DNA of 64,000 bases from Photobacterium kagoshimensis (GTDB lineage Bacteria > Pseudomonadota > Gammaproteobacteria > Enterobacterales > Vibrionaceae). The stretch spans positions 439,940-503,939 of the forward strand of contig NZ_JAKJSO010000009.1 of the NCBI RefSeq assembly GCF_050337045.1. The letters run 5' to 3'. Below the pieces are notes generated by a model that saw nothing but the letters and a program-made list of their open reading frames with translations, had not been told where the DNA came from and ran no database searches. Within the stretch, counting starts at the first letter, position 1; each line of letters begins with the position of its first letter. The translations under genes were made by a program, and so were the position numbers. Below are positions 26,244 to 35,362 of this stretch, piece by piece.

Positions 26244-27373
26244 AGTTCGAAGTCACCAAGATCGTCAGCGCTGACATCGTTATCGATTTGGCCAACAAGG
26301 TACGAACTGATTTCCGCTTCTTGTGGAGCAACTTGTACGTTATCAGATGATAACCATGAGTTAATCCAAGGAATTGGGTTTTGAGTTGCTTCTGGGTACG
26401 CTTGGCTCAGGCCAACAGCACTCATACGCAAGTTCGTTATGTACTCAACGTATTGGCAAAGAATATCTTTGTTCAAACCAATCATAGAGCCATCTTTAAA
26501 TAGGTATTCAGCCCATTCTTTTTCTTGCTCTGCCGCATCACGGAAAATGTCAAAACACTCTTGCTGACACTCTTTTGCAATCACGGCCATTTCTGGATCG
26601 TCTTGACCCGTACGGAGCAAGTTCAAGATATGCTGAGTACCAGTGAGGTGTAGTGCTTCATCACGCGCAATAAGCTTGATGATTTTCGCGTTACCTTCCA
26701 TCAGCTCGCGTTCAGCGAATGCAAATGAACAAGCAAAACTTACGTAGAAGCGAATTGCTTCTAGTGCGTTTACCGACATCATGCAAAGGTAAAGTGTTTT
26801 CTTGATTTCGCGAAGGTTAACAACCACTTTCTCACCGTTAACCACATGTGTACCTTCACCGAGGCGGTGATAGTTGTTGGTTTGGTTGATCAGGTCATCG
26901 TAGTACTTAGAGATATCACCAGCACGCTTGATGATGTGCTCGTTATCTACGATGTCATCAAAAACAATCGACGGATCTTTTACGATATTACGAATAATAT
27001 GCGTGTAAGAACGTGAGTGAATTGTTTCAGAGAACGACCAAGTTTCAATCCAAGTTTCAAGCTCAGGAATTGAAACGATAGGCAGTAGTGCCACATTCGG
27101 GCTACGACCTTGGATCGAATCAAGCAGCGTTTGATATTTCAAGTTGCTGATGAAAATGTGTTTTTCGTGCTCTGGCAGATTGTTGTAGTCGATACGATCG
27201 CCTGAGACATCCACTTCTTCAGGACGCCAGAAGAAAGAAAGTTGCTTTTCGATCAGTTTTTCAAAAATTTCGAATTTCTGTTGATCGTAACGGGCAACAT
27301 TGACTGGCTGACCGAAAAACATCGGTTCTTTTAGTTGATCGTTATTTGTTTGACAAAAAGTGCTGTATGCCAT
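26240..27373 (-). CDS. nrdB: NrdB, class Ia ribonucleotide reductase beta subunit
   Basis: Carries the diferric-tyrosyl radical needed by NrdA. 377 residues, with diiron ligands in the conserved helices (FWRPEEVDVSGD, SFSETIHSRSYTHI, DEALHLTGTQH) and a C-terminal DDLGDFEL tail that binds NrdA. Start at 27373 after GAGGAAATC; the frame reaches back to 27409 without similarity. Lies 44 bp downstream of nrdA. Confidence 0.98.
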   Translation of the reverse strand: MAYSTFCQTNNDQLKEPMFFGQPVNVARYDQQKFEIFEKLIEKQLSFFWRPEEVDVSGDRIDYNNLPEHEKHIFISNLKYQTLLDSIQGRSPNVALLPIVSIPELETWIETWSFSETIHSRSYTHIIRNIVKDPSIVFDDIVDNEHIIKRAGDISKYYDDLINQTNNYHRLGEGTHVVNGEKVVVNLREIKKTLYLCMMSVNALEAIRFYVSFACSFAFAERELMEGNAKIIKLIARDEALHLTGTQHILNLLRTGQDDPEMAVIAKECQQECFDIFRDAAEQEKEWAEYLFKDGSMIGLNKDILCQYVEYITNLRMSAVGLSQAYPEATQNPIPWINSWLSSDNVQVAPQEAEISSYLVGQIDNDVSADDLGDFEL

Positions 27374-27417
27374 GATTTCCTCGACATTAAAGGGAGCCGA
27401 AGCTCCCATTCAATTCT

Positions 27418-29685
27418 TTAAATTTTACAACTTGTGCAGTCATCTGCACCTACATCGCCTTGAGCGTCTGAAGCACCATCACGCGTATTATGGTAGTAAA
27501 GCGTTTTCACGCCGAGTTTATACGCGTTAAGCAGGTCTTTTAGCAAGAGTTTCATTGGCACTTTACCGCCAGCTTGCTTGCTAGGGTCGTAGTTGGTGTT
27601 TGCTGAAATCGCCTGATCGATGAATTTCTGCATAATACCAACAAGTTGTAAGTAGCCATCATTGCTACCGATGTTCCACAGTAGTTCGTAGTTATCTTTG
27701 TACTTACTGTATTCAGGAACAACTTGCTTCAAGATTCCGTCTTTCGATGCTTTTACCGATACGAAGCCACGTGGTGGTTCAATGCCGTTGGTTGCATTCG
27801 AAATTTGTGAAGATGTTTCAGAAGGCATTAGTGCTGATAACGTTGAGTTACGTAGACCATGCGTTTTGATTTCTTCACGCAGTGTTTCCCAATCGTATTT
27901 CAGTTCTGCATCACAGATCTTATCGATATCTTTTTTATAAGTATCGATAGGTAGAATGCCTTGTGCGTAAGTCGTTTCATTGAATGAAGGACATGCGCCT
28001 TGTTCTTTTGCTAAGCCAAGCGATGCTTTCAATAGGTAGTATTGAATCGCTTCAAATGCTTCATGCGTTAGGTTGTTTGCGCTGCCGTCAGAGTAGCGAA
28101 CACCATTTTTCGCAAGGTAGTAAGCAAAGTTAATCACGCCAACACCTAGCGTACGACGGTTCATGGTTGAACGGCGTGCTGCTGGTAGTGGGTAGTCTTG
28201 GTAATCCAATAGGGCGTCAAGGGCACGAACAGTCAGTTCGGCTAGCTCTTCGAGATCATCAAGAGATTCAATCGCACCTAAGTTAAACGCCGACAGCGTA
28301 CATAAAGCAATCTCACCGTTTTCGTCTTCAACGTTGTTCAATGGCTTGGTTGGCAGGGCAATTTCAAGACATAGGTTAGATTGACGAATTGGAGCTACCG
28401 CAGGATCAAACGGGCTGTGCGTATTACAGTGGTCAACGTTTTGGATGTAGATACGGCCTGTTGAAGCACGCTCTTGCATTAGCAGTGAGAACAGGTCAAT
28501 CGCTTTTACCGTTGTGCGCTTGATGCTGCTGTCTTGCTCGTATTTCACATATAGGCGTTCGAATTCAGGCTGATCAGCAAAGAATGCATCATACAGTCCT
28601 GGCACATCAGAAGGAGAGAATAGAGAAATGTTCTCGCCCTTGATCAAACGGGTGTACATTAATTTGTTGATTTGTACGCCGTAATCCATGTGACGAACAC
28701 GGTTCTCTTCAACACCACGGTTGTTTTTCAGTACCAGTAGTGATTCTACTTCGCCATGCCACATAGGGTAGAACAGTGTCGCAGCACCGCCACGTACACC
28801 ACCTTGTGAACAACACTTAACGGCGGTTTGGAAGTATTTGTAGAACGGAATACAACCTGTGTGGAAAGCTTCACCACCACGGATTTCCGAACCTAGCGCA
28901 CGGATACGGCCCGCATTAATACCAATACCAGCACGCTGTGATACGTAACGTACGATTGCGCTTGAGGTTGCGTTGATTGAATCAAGGCTGTCGTCACACT
29001 CGATCAGTACACAAGAGCTGAACTGGCGAGTAGGGGTACGTACACCTGACATGATAGGTGTTGGTAGTGAAATCTTAAATTGTGATGCCGCATCGTAGAA
29101 ACGTTTGATGTAATCAAGACGCGTTTCTTTTGGATACTTAGCAAATAGGCACGCAGCAATCAGGATATATAGGAACTGCGCACTTTCAAAGATCTCACCG
29201 CTTACACGGTTTTGAACCAGGTATTTACCTTCAAGTTGCTTAACCGCTGCGTATGAGAAGTTCATATCGCGCCAGTGATCGATAAAGCCATCCATCACTG
29301 CAAATTCTTCAGCAGTGTAATCTTCGAGCAAATGTTGGTCGTACTTACCTTTTTCTACTAGGTTAGTGACGTGATCAAAAAGTGCTGGTGGCTCGAATTT
29401 ACCGTATGCTTTCTTACGAAGGTGGAAAATCGCAAGGCGTGCCGCCAGGTATTGGTAATCTGGCGTTTCTTCCGAAATGAGGTCAGCCGCTGATTTGATG
29501 ATGGTTTCGTGGATATCTTCCGTTTTGATGCCATCGTAGAACTGGATGTGTGATTTCAATTCTACCTGCGATACAGAAACGTTTTCTAACCCTTCTGCAG
29601 CCCAAGTAATCACTCGGTGAAGTTTGTCCAGTTCGATAGTCTCTTTGCGACCATCACGCTTAGTAACCGTTAGCTGTTGATTCAT
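27418..29685 (-). CDS. nrdA: NrdA, class Ia ribonucleotide reductase alpha subunit
   Basis: Reduces ribonucleoside diphosphates to deoxy forms. 755 residues, close to E. coli NrdA. N-terminal ATP-cone (LTVTKRDGRKETIELDKLHRVI), substrate-site Cys in QFSSCVLIECDD, the NLCLEI and catalytic-site motifs, and the C-terminal redox pair CTSCKI. Start at 29685 (MNQQLTVTKRDG); 57 further upstream codons are open but unrelated and fall in the promoter region. Likely repressed by NrdR through boxes at 29784-29829 and influenced by DnaA at 29869. Confidence 0.98.
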   Translation of the reverse strand: MNQQLTVTKRDGRKETIELDKLHRVITWAAEGLENVSVSQVELKSHIQFYDGIKTEDIHETIIKSAADLISEETPDYQYLAARLAIFHLRKKAYGKFEPPALFDHVTNLVEKGKYDQHLLEDYTAEEFAVMDGFIDHWRDMNFSYAAVKQLEGKYLVQNRVSGEIFESAQFLYILIAACLFAKYPKETRLDYIKRFYDAASQFKISLPTPIMSGVRTPTRQFSSCVLIECDDSLDSINATSSAIVRYVSQRAGIGINAGRIRALGSEIRGGEAFHTGCIPFYKYFQTAVKCCSQGGVRGGAATLFYPMWHGEVESLLVLKNNRGVEENRVRHMDYGVQINKLMYTRLIKGENISLFSPSDVPGLYDAFFADQPEFERLYVKYEQDSSIKRTTVKAIDLFSLLMQERASTGRIYIQNVDHCNTHSPFDPAVAPIRQSNLCLEIALPTKPLNNVEDENGEIALCTLSAFNLGAIESLDDLEELAELTVRALDALLDYQDYPLPAARRSTMNRRTLGVGVINFAYYLAKNGVRYSDGSANNLTHEAFEAIQYYLLKASLGLAKEQGACPSFNETTYAQGILPIDTYKKDIDKICDAELKYDWETLREEIKTHGLRNSTLSALMPSETSSQISNATNGIEPPRGFVSVKASKDGILKQVVPEYSKYKDNYELLWNIGSNDGYLQLVGIMQKFIDQAISANTNYDPSKQAGGKVPMKLLLKDLLNAYKLGVKTLYYHNTRDGASDAQGDVGADDCTSCKI

Positions 29686-29783
29686 TTTTGGCAGTATTCC
29701 GTTGAACCCCGTGTTTTTTGCAATTATGAGTAATTCGTTACTAAAGAATGTGATCCTTGTAACGATTATGTGTTTGCATAAAA

Positions 29784-29829
29784 ACACTACATATTGGGGT
29801 GTTGAGCTTGATGCGTTACAAGATAGTGT
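29784..29829 (-). promoter_or_regulatory. Pair of NrdR-like boxes
   Basis: Minus strand: ACACTATCTTGTAACG (29814-29829) and CCCCAATATGTAGTGT (29784-29799), each resembling the 16-bp NrdR consensus ACACWATATATWGTGT, with starts 30 bp apart, close to the usual helical-phase spacing. They are about 100-145 bp upstream of nrdA. Confidence 0.55.
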
Positions 29830-29868
29830 TGATGACGGCATTTTGCAAGTTGACAAAAATTGACCATC

Positions 29869-29877
29869 TGTGGATAA
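29869..29877 (-). promoter_or_regulatory. DnaA box upstream of nrdA
   Basis: A perfect TTATCCACA on the minus strand. In E. coli the nrdAB promoter is regulated by DnaA boxes, so position and context agree; a single perfect 9-mer is modest evidence on its own. The remaining sequence of 29686-30069 is AT-rich with no reading frame. Confidence 0.6.
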
Positions 29878-30069
29878 CTTGGGGATGCGTTAAAAAAAGT
29901 TAGTGCCCACTAACTCACTCGGGCAGATACATTAGTATTAAAGAAAATTGCAACAGATCTTGAGTGAGTTTTTTTGAAAAAAATATTTTTTTTTGCTTGA
30001 TTTTTCAGTCAATAAAACCTTGTCGATTAGGCATAAAAGACGCTCAAAAAGTGGCTATTTTGCTGATAT

Positions 30070-30732
30070 TTATTTAAGCAATAAAGTGAGTATGTCTTGT
30101 GGCGCTGGAAGCACGCCCATTGCATTCCATTGTTCAGGTGAATGATGCGCGCCAATATATCCCCAGCTGGCAACGTAACCCTGCATGTTTGCGGCATTGG
30201 CGGCAATCATATCTTTTTCTATATCACCAATATAAGCACACTGAGTATGAGGGATCGCAATCAATTCACTGGCGTAGAGCAATGGTTCGGGGTGAGGTTT
30301 TGCGTTGGCTAAGGTATCACCACACACAATGGCTTTGGCTTTAAGGAGTAATGGGAAGAAGGGCAATAATAGATCGGTTAAAAAACCAGGTTTATTGGTC
30401 ATGATACCCCAAGGGATTTCATGATGTTCCAAGCTATAAAGAAGGTTTTCGATACCGTGATAAAAACGGGTGTTGATGCAAATGTTTTGTTGGTAGTAGT
30501 CGAGAAATTCCTGACGGAGTGAAAGAAAATCAAGGTGGTCAGGAATGCCATCAAATCCGGCTTCTAACAGCCCTTTAGCACCAAAACTGGTGTTGGCTTG
30601 AATTTGATGTTCGCGTAAAGGTGGAATGCCGTGATTTGCTAAGACTTTATTGGCAGCAAGTGCCATGTCTGGTGCGGTATCTAGCAATGTGCCATCAAGG
30701 TCGAACAGTACACCTGCAATAGGTTGAGGCAT
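30070..30732 (-). CDS. HAD-family phosphatase, Gph/MupP-like
   Basis: 220 residues. HAD motifs: VLFDLDGTLLDT at residues 8-19 (nucleophile and acid Asp), MTNKP (motif II Thr), and GDIEKDMIAANAA (motif IV). This is the phosphoglycolate phosphatase group; in Pseudomonas a relative beside ubiG is MupP, the N-acetylmuramate 6-phosphate phosphatase, so either substrate is possible. Located directly downstream of ubiG on the same strand with a 221-bp gap that contains an unusual hairpin. Confidence 0.88.
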   Translation of the reverse strand: MPQPIAGVLFDLDGTLLDTAPDMALAANKVLANHGIPPLREHQIQANTSFGAKGLLEAGFDGIPDHLDFLSLRQEFLDYYQQNICINTRFYHGIENLLYSLEHHEIPWGIMTNKPGFLTDLLLPFFPLLLKAKAIVCGDTLANAKPHPEPLLYASELIAIPHTQCAYIGDIEKDMIAANAANMQGYVASWGYIGAHHSPEQWNAMGVLPAPQDILTLLLK

Positions 30733-30897
30733 GGCAATATCCTTATCAAAGTAAATCAGCTACTCACCCTTATTCGCGTAATAGAAAAAGTAAGGCGCTA
30801 AGGGAGGCGAATCAACGCTGATAAACATGAAAGGCGTAAGTGAATAGGCAGCGTCGCTTTAATAAGAATAGCTAGCTTTATAATAATCGGAGTAAGT

Positions 30898-30932
30898 ATC
30901 TGATCACTTTAGCAATGATAAAGTGATCAGAT
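30898..30932. repeat. 14-bp perfect inverted repeat between ubiG and the HAD phosphatase gene
   Basis: ATCTGATCACTTTA, 7-nt loop GCAATGA, then its exact complement. There is no T run on either side, so it is not a standard Rho-independent terminator. It may act as a transcript-stabilising hairpin, a Rho-region stem or a protein-binding palindrome. Confidence 0.85.
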
Positions 30933-30953
30933 TAGGATCTCATCGAGCGAAAA

Positions 30954-31664
30954 TTACAGCGGTTTCACTGTATGCACGATGTAGTTCACATCGACATTAT
31001 TGCCTAACCAGTAATTGTTGGTTAGTGGGTTGTAGTGAAGGCCGATAATATGGCGATCTTGCAGTGGCGTTTTATCTATCATTGCCATCATTTCTGACGG
31101 GCGAATGAATTTGCTATGGTCATGTGTGCCTTTTGGTACAACTTTAAGTAACTGCTCAGCACCTACAATCGCAAATAAATAGGATTTAGCGTTGCGGTTG
31201 AGTGTTGAGAAGAACACATGGCCGCCAGGCTTCACCATTTTTGCACATGCTGCAATAACAGAGGCCGGATCAGGAACATGCTCTAGCATTTCCATACAGG
31301 TAACGACGTCGTAAGCTTCTGGGTTTTGGTCGGCATGCTCTTCCGCAGTAGACTGAACATATTCAACTTTAGTACCCGTCTCTAGGGCATGTAGGCGAGC
31401 GACAGTTAATGGCTCTTTGCCCATATCAAGACCTGTTACATCACCACCTTCGACAGCCATACTTTCAGCTAAGATACCGCCGCCACAGCCAACATCGAGC
31501 ACTTTCTTACCAAACAAACCATCAGTGTGATCAATTACGTAATTTAAGCGCAGTGGATTAATTTCATGAAGAGGTTTGAATTCCCCCTCGAGATCCCACC
31601 AACGTGAGGCTATATCTTCAAATTTACTGATTTCTGCCGGATCGACATTTAACGGTTTGGTCAT
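30954..31664 (-). CDS. ubiG: UbiG, ubiquinone O-methyltransferase
   Basis: Performs both O-methylations in ubiquinone synthesis. 236 residues from the Met of MTKPLNVDPAEISKFE (31664), the point of family alignment; the frame extends to 31775 but the extra 37 residues are not conserved. SAM motif I is VLDVGCGGGILAESMA, preceded by the hallmark RWWDLEGEFKPLHEINPLRL. Followed on the same strand by the HAD phosphatase gene. Confidence 0.96.
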   Translation of the reverse strand: MTKPLNVDPAEISKFEDIASRWWDLEGEFKPLHEINPLRLNYVIDHTDGLFGKKVLDVGCGGGILAESMAVEGGDVTGLDMGKEPLTVARLHALETGTKVEYVQSTAEEHADQNPEAYDVVTCMEMLEHVPDPASVIAACAKMVKPGGHVFFSTLNRNAKSYLFAIVGAEQLLKVVPKGTHDHSKFIRPSEMMAMIDKTPLQDRHIIGLHYNPLTNNYWLGNNVDVNYIVHTVKPL

Positions 31665-31815
31665 GCTTCGTGCCATTTGTCCATAATCGGTGTCGGCATT
31701 ATAGCTAATTAGCTGTGACATGAAATAGTTAGATAGCGCTTGATAGGTTGAAGGAGAGGGAATCGGGAAAGTCACAATTTGGCTTCCCGATTAATAACGA
31801 AGGCAATCTGTATGA

Positions 31816-31962
31816 CTACTGTGATATTTCAGTCATGACAAATGAAAACGCTTCAGGGTTAATTGAACCTGAAAATGCAGTCATTGCGGCAAGAATGAGC
31901 ATAAGAATGTATTTACCGCCAATGATGCAAAGCCCAATGGTATTAATTGCAGATCCCAACAT
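31816..31962 (-). CDS. Small hydrophobic peptide of 48 residues, unrecognised
   Basis: Open frame of 48 codons on the minus strand with a good ribosome site (GAGG, 6 bp from ATG). The first ~30 residues are a probable transmembrane segment (LCIIGGKYILMLILAAMTAF), then a short polar tail ending MTEISQ. It lies 150 bp upstream of the ubiG start on the same strand. No family recognised. The combination of SD, ATG and a coherent membrane profile argues for a real gene, but conservation is untested. Confidence 0.55.
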   Translation of the reverse strand: MLGSAINTIGLCIIGGKYILMLILAAMTAFSGSINPEAFSFVMTEISQ

Positions 31963-32444
31963 AACAACCTCACTCAATTATTAACGTGAACATTACGTGG
32001 AGCACGCATTACCGAAGGTTGTATACCAAAGGATAGCTACCAAATAGCCATGACCAATCATGCTGGATATTCACCTTGTTTGGTATTGCCTGATTGATTC
32101 TACTGGGCTTAATTTTTTTGGTAGTGACTGCGATCTTATTTTTGTTTAATAAAGAAGTGAGAGGTGAATGTTTTTGTATAAAAAGCGCGCGGATCTAAGT
32201 TTTACAATTGGTAGCACTTTCTTTTATATTTTTATGCAGTAGTTGATATAAGTATGTGTTTTCACGTTGAAGTGATGGTTTGCTAACGAATAGACGGATA
32301 TTTACTTTCGTTTTTTGAGCAAACCCATCAATTACTCACAACATAAAGTGTGAAAGGTGTGCCTATTTTTACGGAAATATGCTATATTCTCGCACCTTGC
32401 ACGTATAAAAATACGACAGAAATTACCTGAGGGATATTGGCTCA
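31963..32444 (+). promoter_or_regulatory. gyrA upstream region with extended -10 promoter and an imperfect palindrome
   Basis: 482 bp without a gene. A likely gyrA promoter has the extended -10 TGCTATATT (32380-32388). Further upstream ATACCAAA (32023-32030) and TTTGGTAT (32079-32086) form outer arms of an imperfect 64-bp palindrome, possibly an intergenic repeat. Nothing else is apparent. Confidence 0.45.
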
Positions 32445-35117
32445 ATGAGCGATCTTGCAAAAGAGATCACGCCCGTAAACATTGAAGAGGAGCTGAAAGG
32501 CTCATACCTCGACTATGCGATGTCAGTTATCGTTGGTCGTGCTCTTCCGGATGTGCGTGATGGCCTAAAGCCTGTGCACCGTCGCGTATTATTCGCGATG
32601 AATGTGCTAGGCAATGACTGGAATAAAGCATATAAAAAATCTGCCCGTGTGGTAGGTGACGTAATCGGTAAATATCACCCACATGGTGACAGTGCTGTAT
32701 ACGACACTATCGTACGTATGGCGCAACCATTCTCACTGCGATACATGTTAGTCGACGGTCAAGGTAACTTCGGTTCCGTTGATGGTGACTCCGCAGCGGC
32801 AATGCGTTACACCGAAATTCGTATGGCAAAAATTGCCCACGAATTGTTGGCCGATCTAGATAAAGAAACTGTTGATTATGTACCTAACTATGATGGTACA
32901 GAGCAAATCCCAGCCGTTCTTCCTACCAGAGTGCCAAACTTACTGGTAAATGGTTCGTCGGGTATTGCCGTGGGTATGGCAACAAACATCCCACCGCATA
33001 ACCTGGGTGAAGTGATCAATGGTTGTCTTGCTTACATCGATAATGAAGACATCACTATCGATCAGCTAATGGATTACATCCCAGGTCCAGATTTCCCAAC
33101 AGCAGCACTGATTAATGGCCGTAAGGGCATTATCGATGCGTACCATACCGGCCGCGGTAAAGTTTACATGCGTGCCAAAGCTGAAATCGAAGCTGACAAA
33201 AATGGTAAAGAAACCATTATTGTTACGGAAATCCCTTATCAAGTTAACAAAGCCCGTCTGATCGAGAAGGTCGCTGAGCTGGTTAAAGATAAGAAGGTTG
33301 AAGGCATCAGTGCACTACGTGATGAGTCTGATAAAGACGGTATGCGTATTGTTATTGAATGTAAGCGCGATGCTGTGGGCGAAGTTATCCTGAATAACCT
33401 GTACTCACAAACTCAGCTTCAAACAACATTTGGTATTAACATGGTTGCACTAGACCATGGTCAACCTAAGTTGTTTAACCTAAAAGAAATGCTGAAGTGC
33501 TTCGTGAATCACCGCCGTGAAGTGGTGACACGCCGTACTATCTTTGAATTGCGTAAAGCACGTGAGCGTGCACACCTTCTTGAAGGTTTAGCAATTGCAT
33601 TGGTTAACATCGATGAAATCATCGAATTGATCAAAAAAGCACCGACACCACAAGTTGCTCGTGAAGGCCTATTGGCGCGTCCTTGGCAGCTTGGTGATGT
33701 GTCTACCATGCTTGAGCGCGCTGGCAGCGATGCTGCTCGTCCTGAATGGTTAGCGCCTCAATACGGTATTCACGGTGGACAGTACTTCTTAACTGAACAG
33801 CAAGCACAAGCAATCCTTGAGCTTCGTCTACACCGTTTGACGGGCCTTGAGCACGAGAAGATCCTTGATGAATACAAAGGTCTTCTAGATATCATCGAAG
33901 AACTACTGCTTATTCTGGGTAGCTCTGAGCGTCTAATGGAAGTTATTCGTGAAGAACTATTTGCAGTGAAAGAACAGTTCAACGATGAGCGTCGCACTGA
34001 AATCACAGCAGCAAGCCACGATATCGATCTTGAAGATTTAATCACGCAAGAAGATGTTGTTGTAACACTGTCTCACGAAGGTTACGTTAAGTACCAAGTG
34101 CTAAGTGATTACGAAGCGCAACGTCGTGGTGGTAAAGGTAAAGCGGCAACGCGCATGAAAGATGAAGATTTCATCGAGCGTCTGCTAGTGGCCAACACTC
34201 ACGATACGATTCTGTGTTTCTCAAGCCGTGGTCGTATGTACTGGCTGAAAGTTTACCAGTTACCGTTAGCGAGCCGTACTGCACGTGGTAAGCCAATTGT
34301 TAACATTCTTCCACTAGAAGAAGGTGAACGTATTACTGCTATCTTGCCGGTTAAAGAATACGAAGCTGATAAGTTTGTATTCATGGCAACAGCAGATGGT
34401 ACCGTTAAGAAAACGCCATTAACTGACTTTAGTCGCCCTCGTAGCGCAGGTATCATTGCGGTGAACCTACGTGACGGTGATTCATTGATTGGTGTTGATG
34501 TTACCAACAGCACAGACCAAATCATGCTGTTCTCTGAAGCGGGTAAAGTGGTTCGCTTCTCTGAAGAACAAGTGCGTGGTATGGGCCGTACAGCTGCGGG
34601 TGTTCGTGGTATGAAACTAACGGAAGGCGACAAAGTTGTCTCGCTAATCGTACCGCACAATGAAGGTGACGTATTAACAGTAACTGAAAATGGTTACGGT
34701 AAGCGTACTGCATTGGAAGAATACCCAGCGAAGAGCCGTGCAACACAAGGTGTTGTATCGATTAAAGTCTCTGAGCGTAATGGTAAAGTTGTTGGTGCCG
34801 TTCAAGCTGAAGACGGTGACGAATTTATGATGATCACCAACGGTGGTACTCTGGTTCGTACGCGTGTATCTGAAGTGAGTCGTGTAGGCCGTAATACTCA
34901 AGGTGTTACGCTGATCCGAACTGCGGAAGATGAGCTTGTTGTTGGTCTACAACGTATCGATGAGCCTGAAGAAGTGTTACTGAATGATGACGACATCATT
35001 GACGGTGAAGCAAGCGTGGTTGAAGGTGAAGCAGTAGAAGGCCAAGCGTCTGATGCTGAACAGCCACAACAACCTGAATCTGATTCAGAGCAAGATGAAT
35101 CAACTGACGAAGAGTAA
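32445..35117 (+). CDS. gyrA: GyrA, DNA gyrase subunit A
   Basis: Type IIA topoisomerase breakage-rejoining subunit of 890 residues that works with GyrB to introduce negative supercoils. The catalytic tyrosine is Tyr122 in AAAMRYTE. The quinolone-resistance region shows Ser83 and Asp87 in HPHGDSAVYDT, the sensitive (wild-type) residues. The C-terminal DNA-wrapping domain carries the GyrA-box QRRGGKG. The tail after residue ~840 is very acidic (DDDIIDGEASVVEGEAVEG, then many Asp/Glu), as usual. A terminator follows. Confidence 0.98.
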   Translation: MSDLAKEITPVNIEEELKGSYLDYAMSVIVGRALPDVRDGLKPVHRRVLFAMNVLGNDWNKAYKKSARVVGDVIGKYHPHGDSAVYDTIVRMAQPFSLRYMLVDGQGNFGSVDGDSAAAMRYTEIRMAKIAHELLADLDKETVDYVPNYDGTEQIPAVLPTRVPNLLVNGSSGIAVGMATNIPPHNLGEVINGCLAYIDNEDITIDQLMDYIPGPDFPTAALINGRKGIIDAYHTGRGKVYMRAKAEIEADKNGKETIIVTEIPYQVNKARLIEKVAELVKDKKVEGISALRDESDKDGMRIVIECKRDAVGEVILNNLYSQTQLQTTFGINMVALDHGQPKLFNLKEMLKCFVNHRREVVTRRTIFELRKARERAHLLEGLAIALVNIDEIIELIKKAPTPQVAREGLLARPWQLGDVSTMLERAGSDAARPEWLAPQYGIHGGQYFLTEQQAQAILELRLHRLTGLEHEKILDEYKGLLDIIEELLLILGSSERLMEVIREELFAVKEQFNDERRTEITAASHDIDLEDLITQEDVVVTLSHEGYVKYQVLSDYEAQRRGGKGKAATRMKDEDFIERLLVANTHDTILCFSSRGRMYWLKVYQLPLASRTARGKPIVNILPLEEGERITAILPVKEYEADKFVFMATADGTVKKTPLTDFSRPRSAGIIAVNLRDGDSLIGVDVTNSTDQIMLFSEAGKVVRFSEEQVRGMGRTAAGVRGMKLTEGDKVVSLIVPHNEGDVLTVTENGYGKRTALEEYPAKSRATQGVVSIKVSERNGKVVGAVQAEDGDEFMMITNGGTLVRTRVSEVSRVGRNTQGVTLIRTAEDELVVGLQRIDEPEEVLLNDDDIIDGEASVVEGEAVEGQASDAEQPQQPESDSEQDESTDEE

Positions 35118-35140
35118 TCTTGTTAGATTGAATCACTGAT

Positions 35141-35171
35141 AAAAGCGCAGCCTACGGGTTGCGTTTTTTTA
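35141..35171 (+). terminator. Terminator after gyrA
   Basis: CGCAGCC-TAC-GGGTTGCG stem (one G-U pair) followed by a T run, about 25 bp after the stop. Confidence 0.8.
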
Positions 35172-35362
35172 TGCCTGAATAAAATTGGCTATAAGATGAA
35201 AGGCTTATCGTCATTTTTTTTAATAAATAGGTTGGGAAAGGCTTTTCAGCGCTGCGACAAAGGTGTAAAACGAAGAGATTGATCGTAATCACATTCAGCA
35301 ATGAGTGAGTGTGATGGATAAAACTATGTCTCAATTTGTATAGCAGGAGCACACTTTTCATC

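Noticed and set aside
31748..31984. 78-codon plus-strand open frame between ubiG and gyrA
   Set aside because: No ribosome site, polar unremarkable composition, and it lies antisense to the better-supported 48-codon frame and to the ubiG 5' part.
32445..35117. Quinolone-resistance substitution in gyrA
   Set aside because: Ser83 and Asp87 are the sensitive residues.
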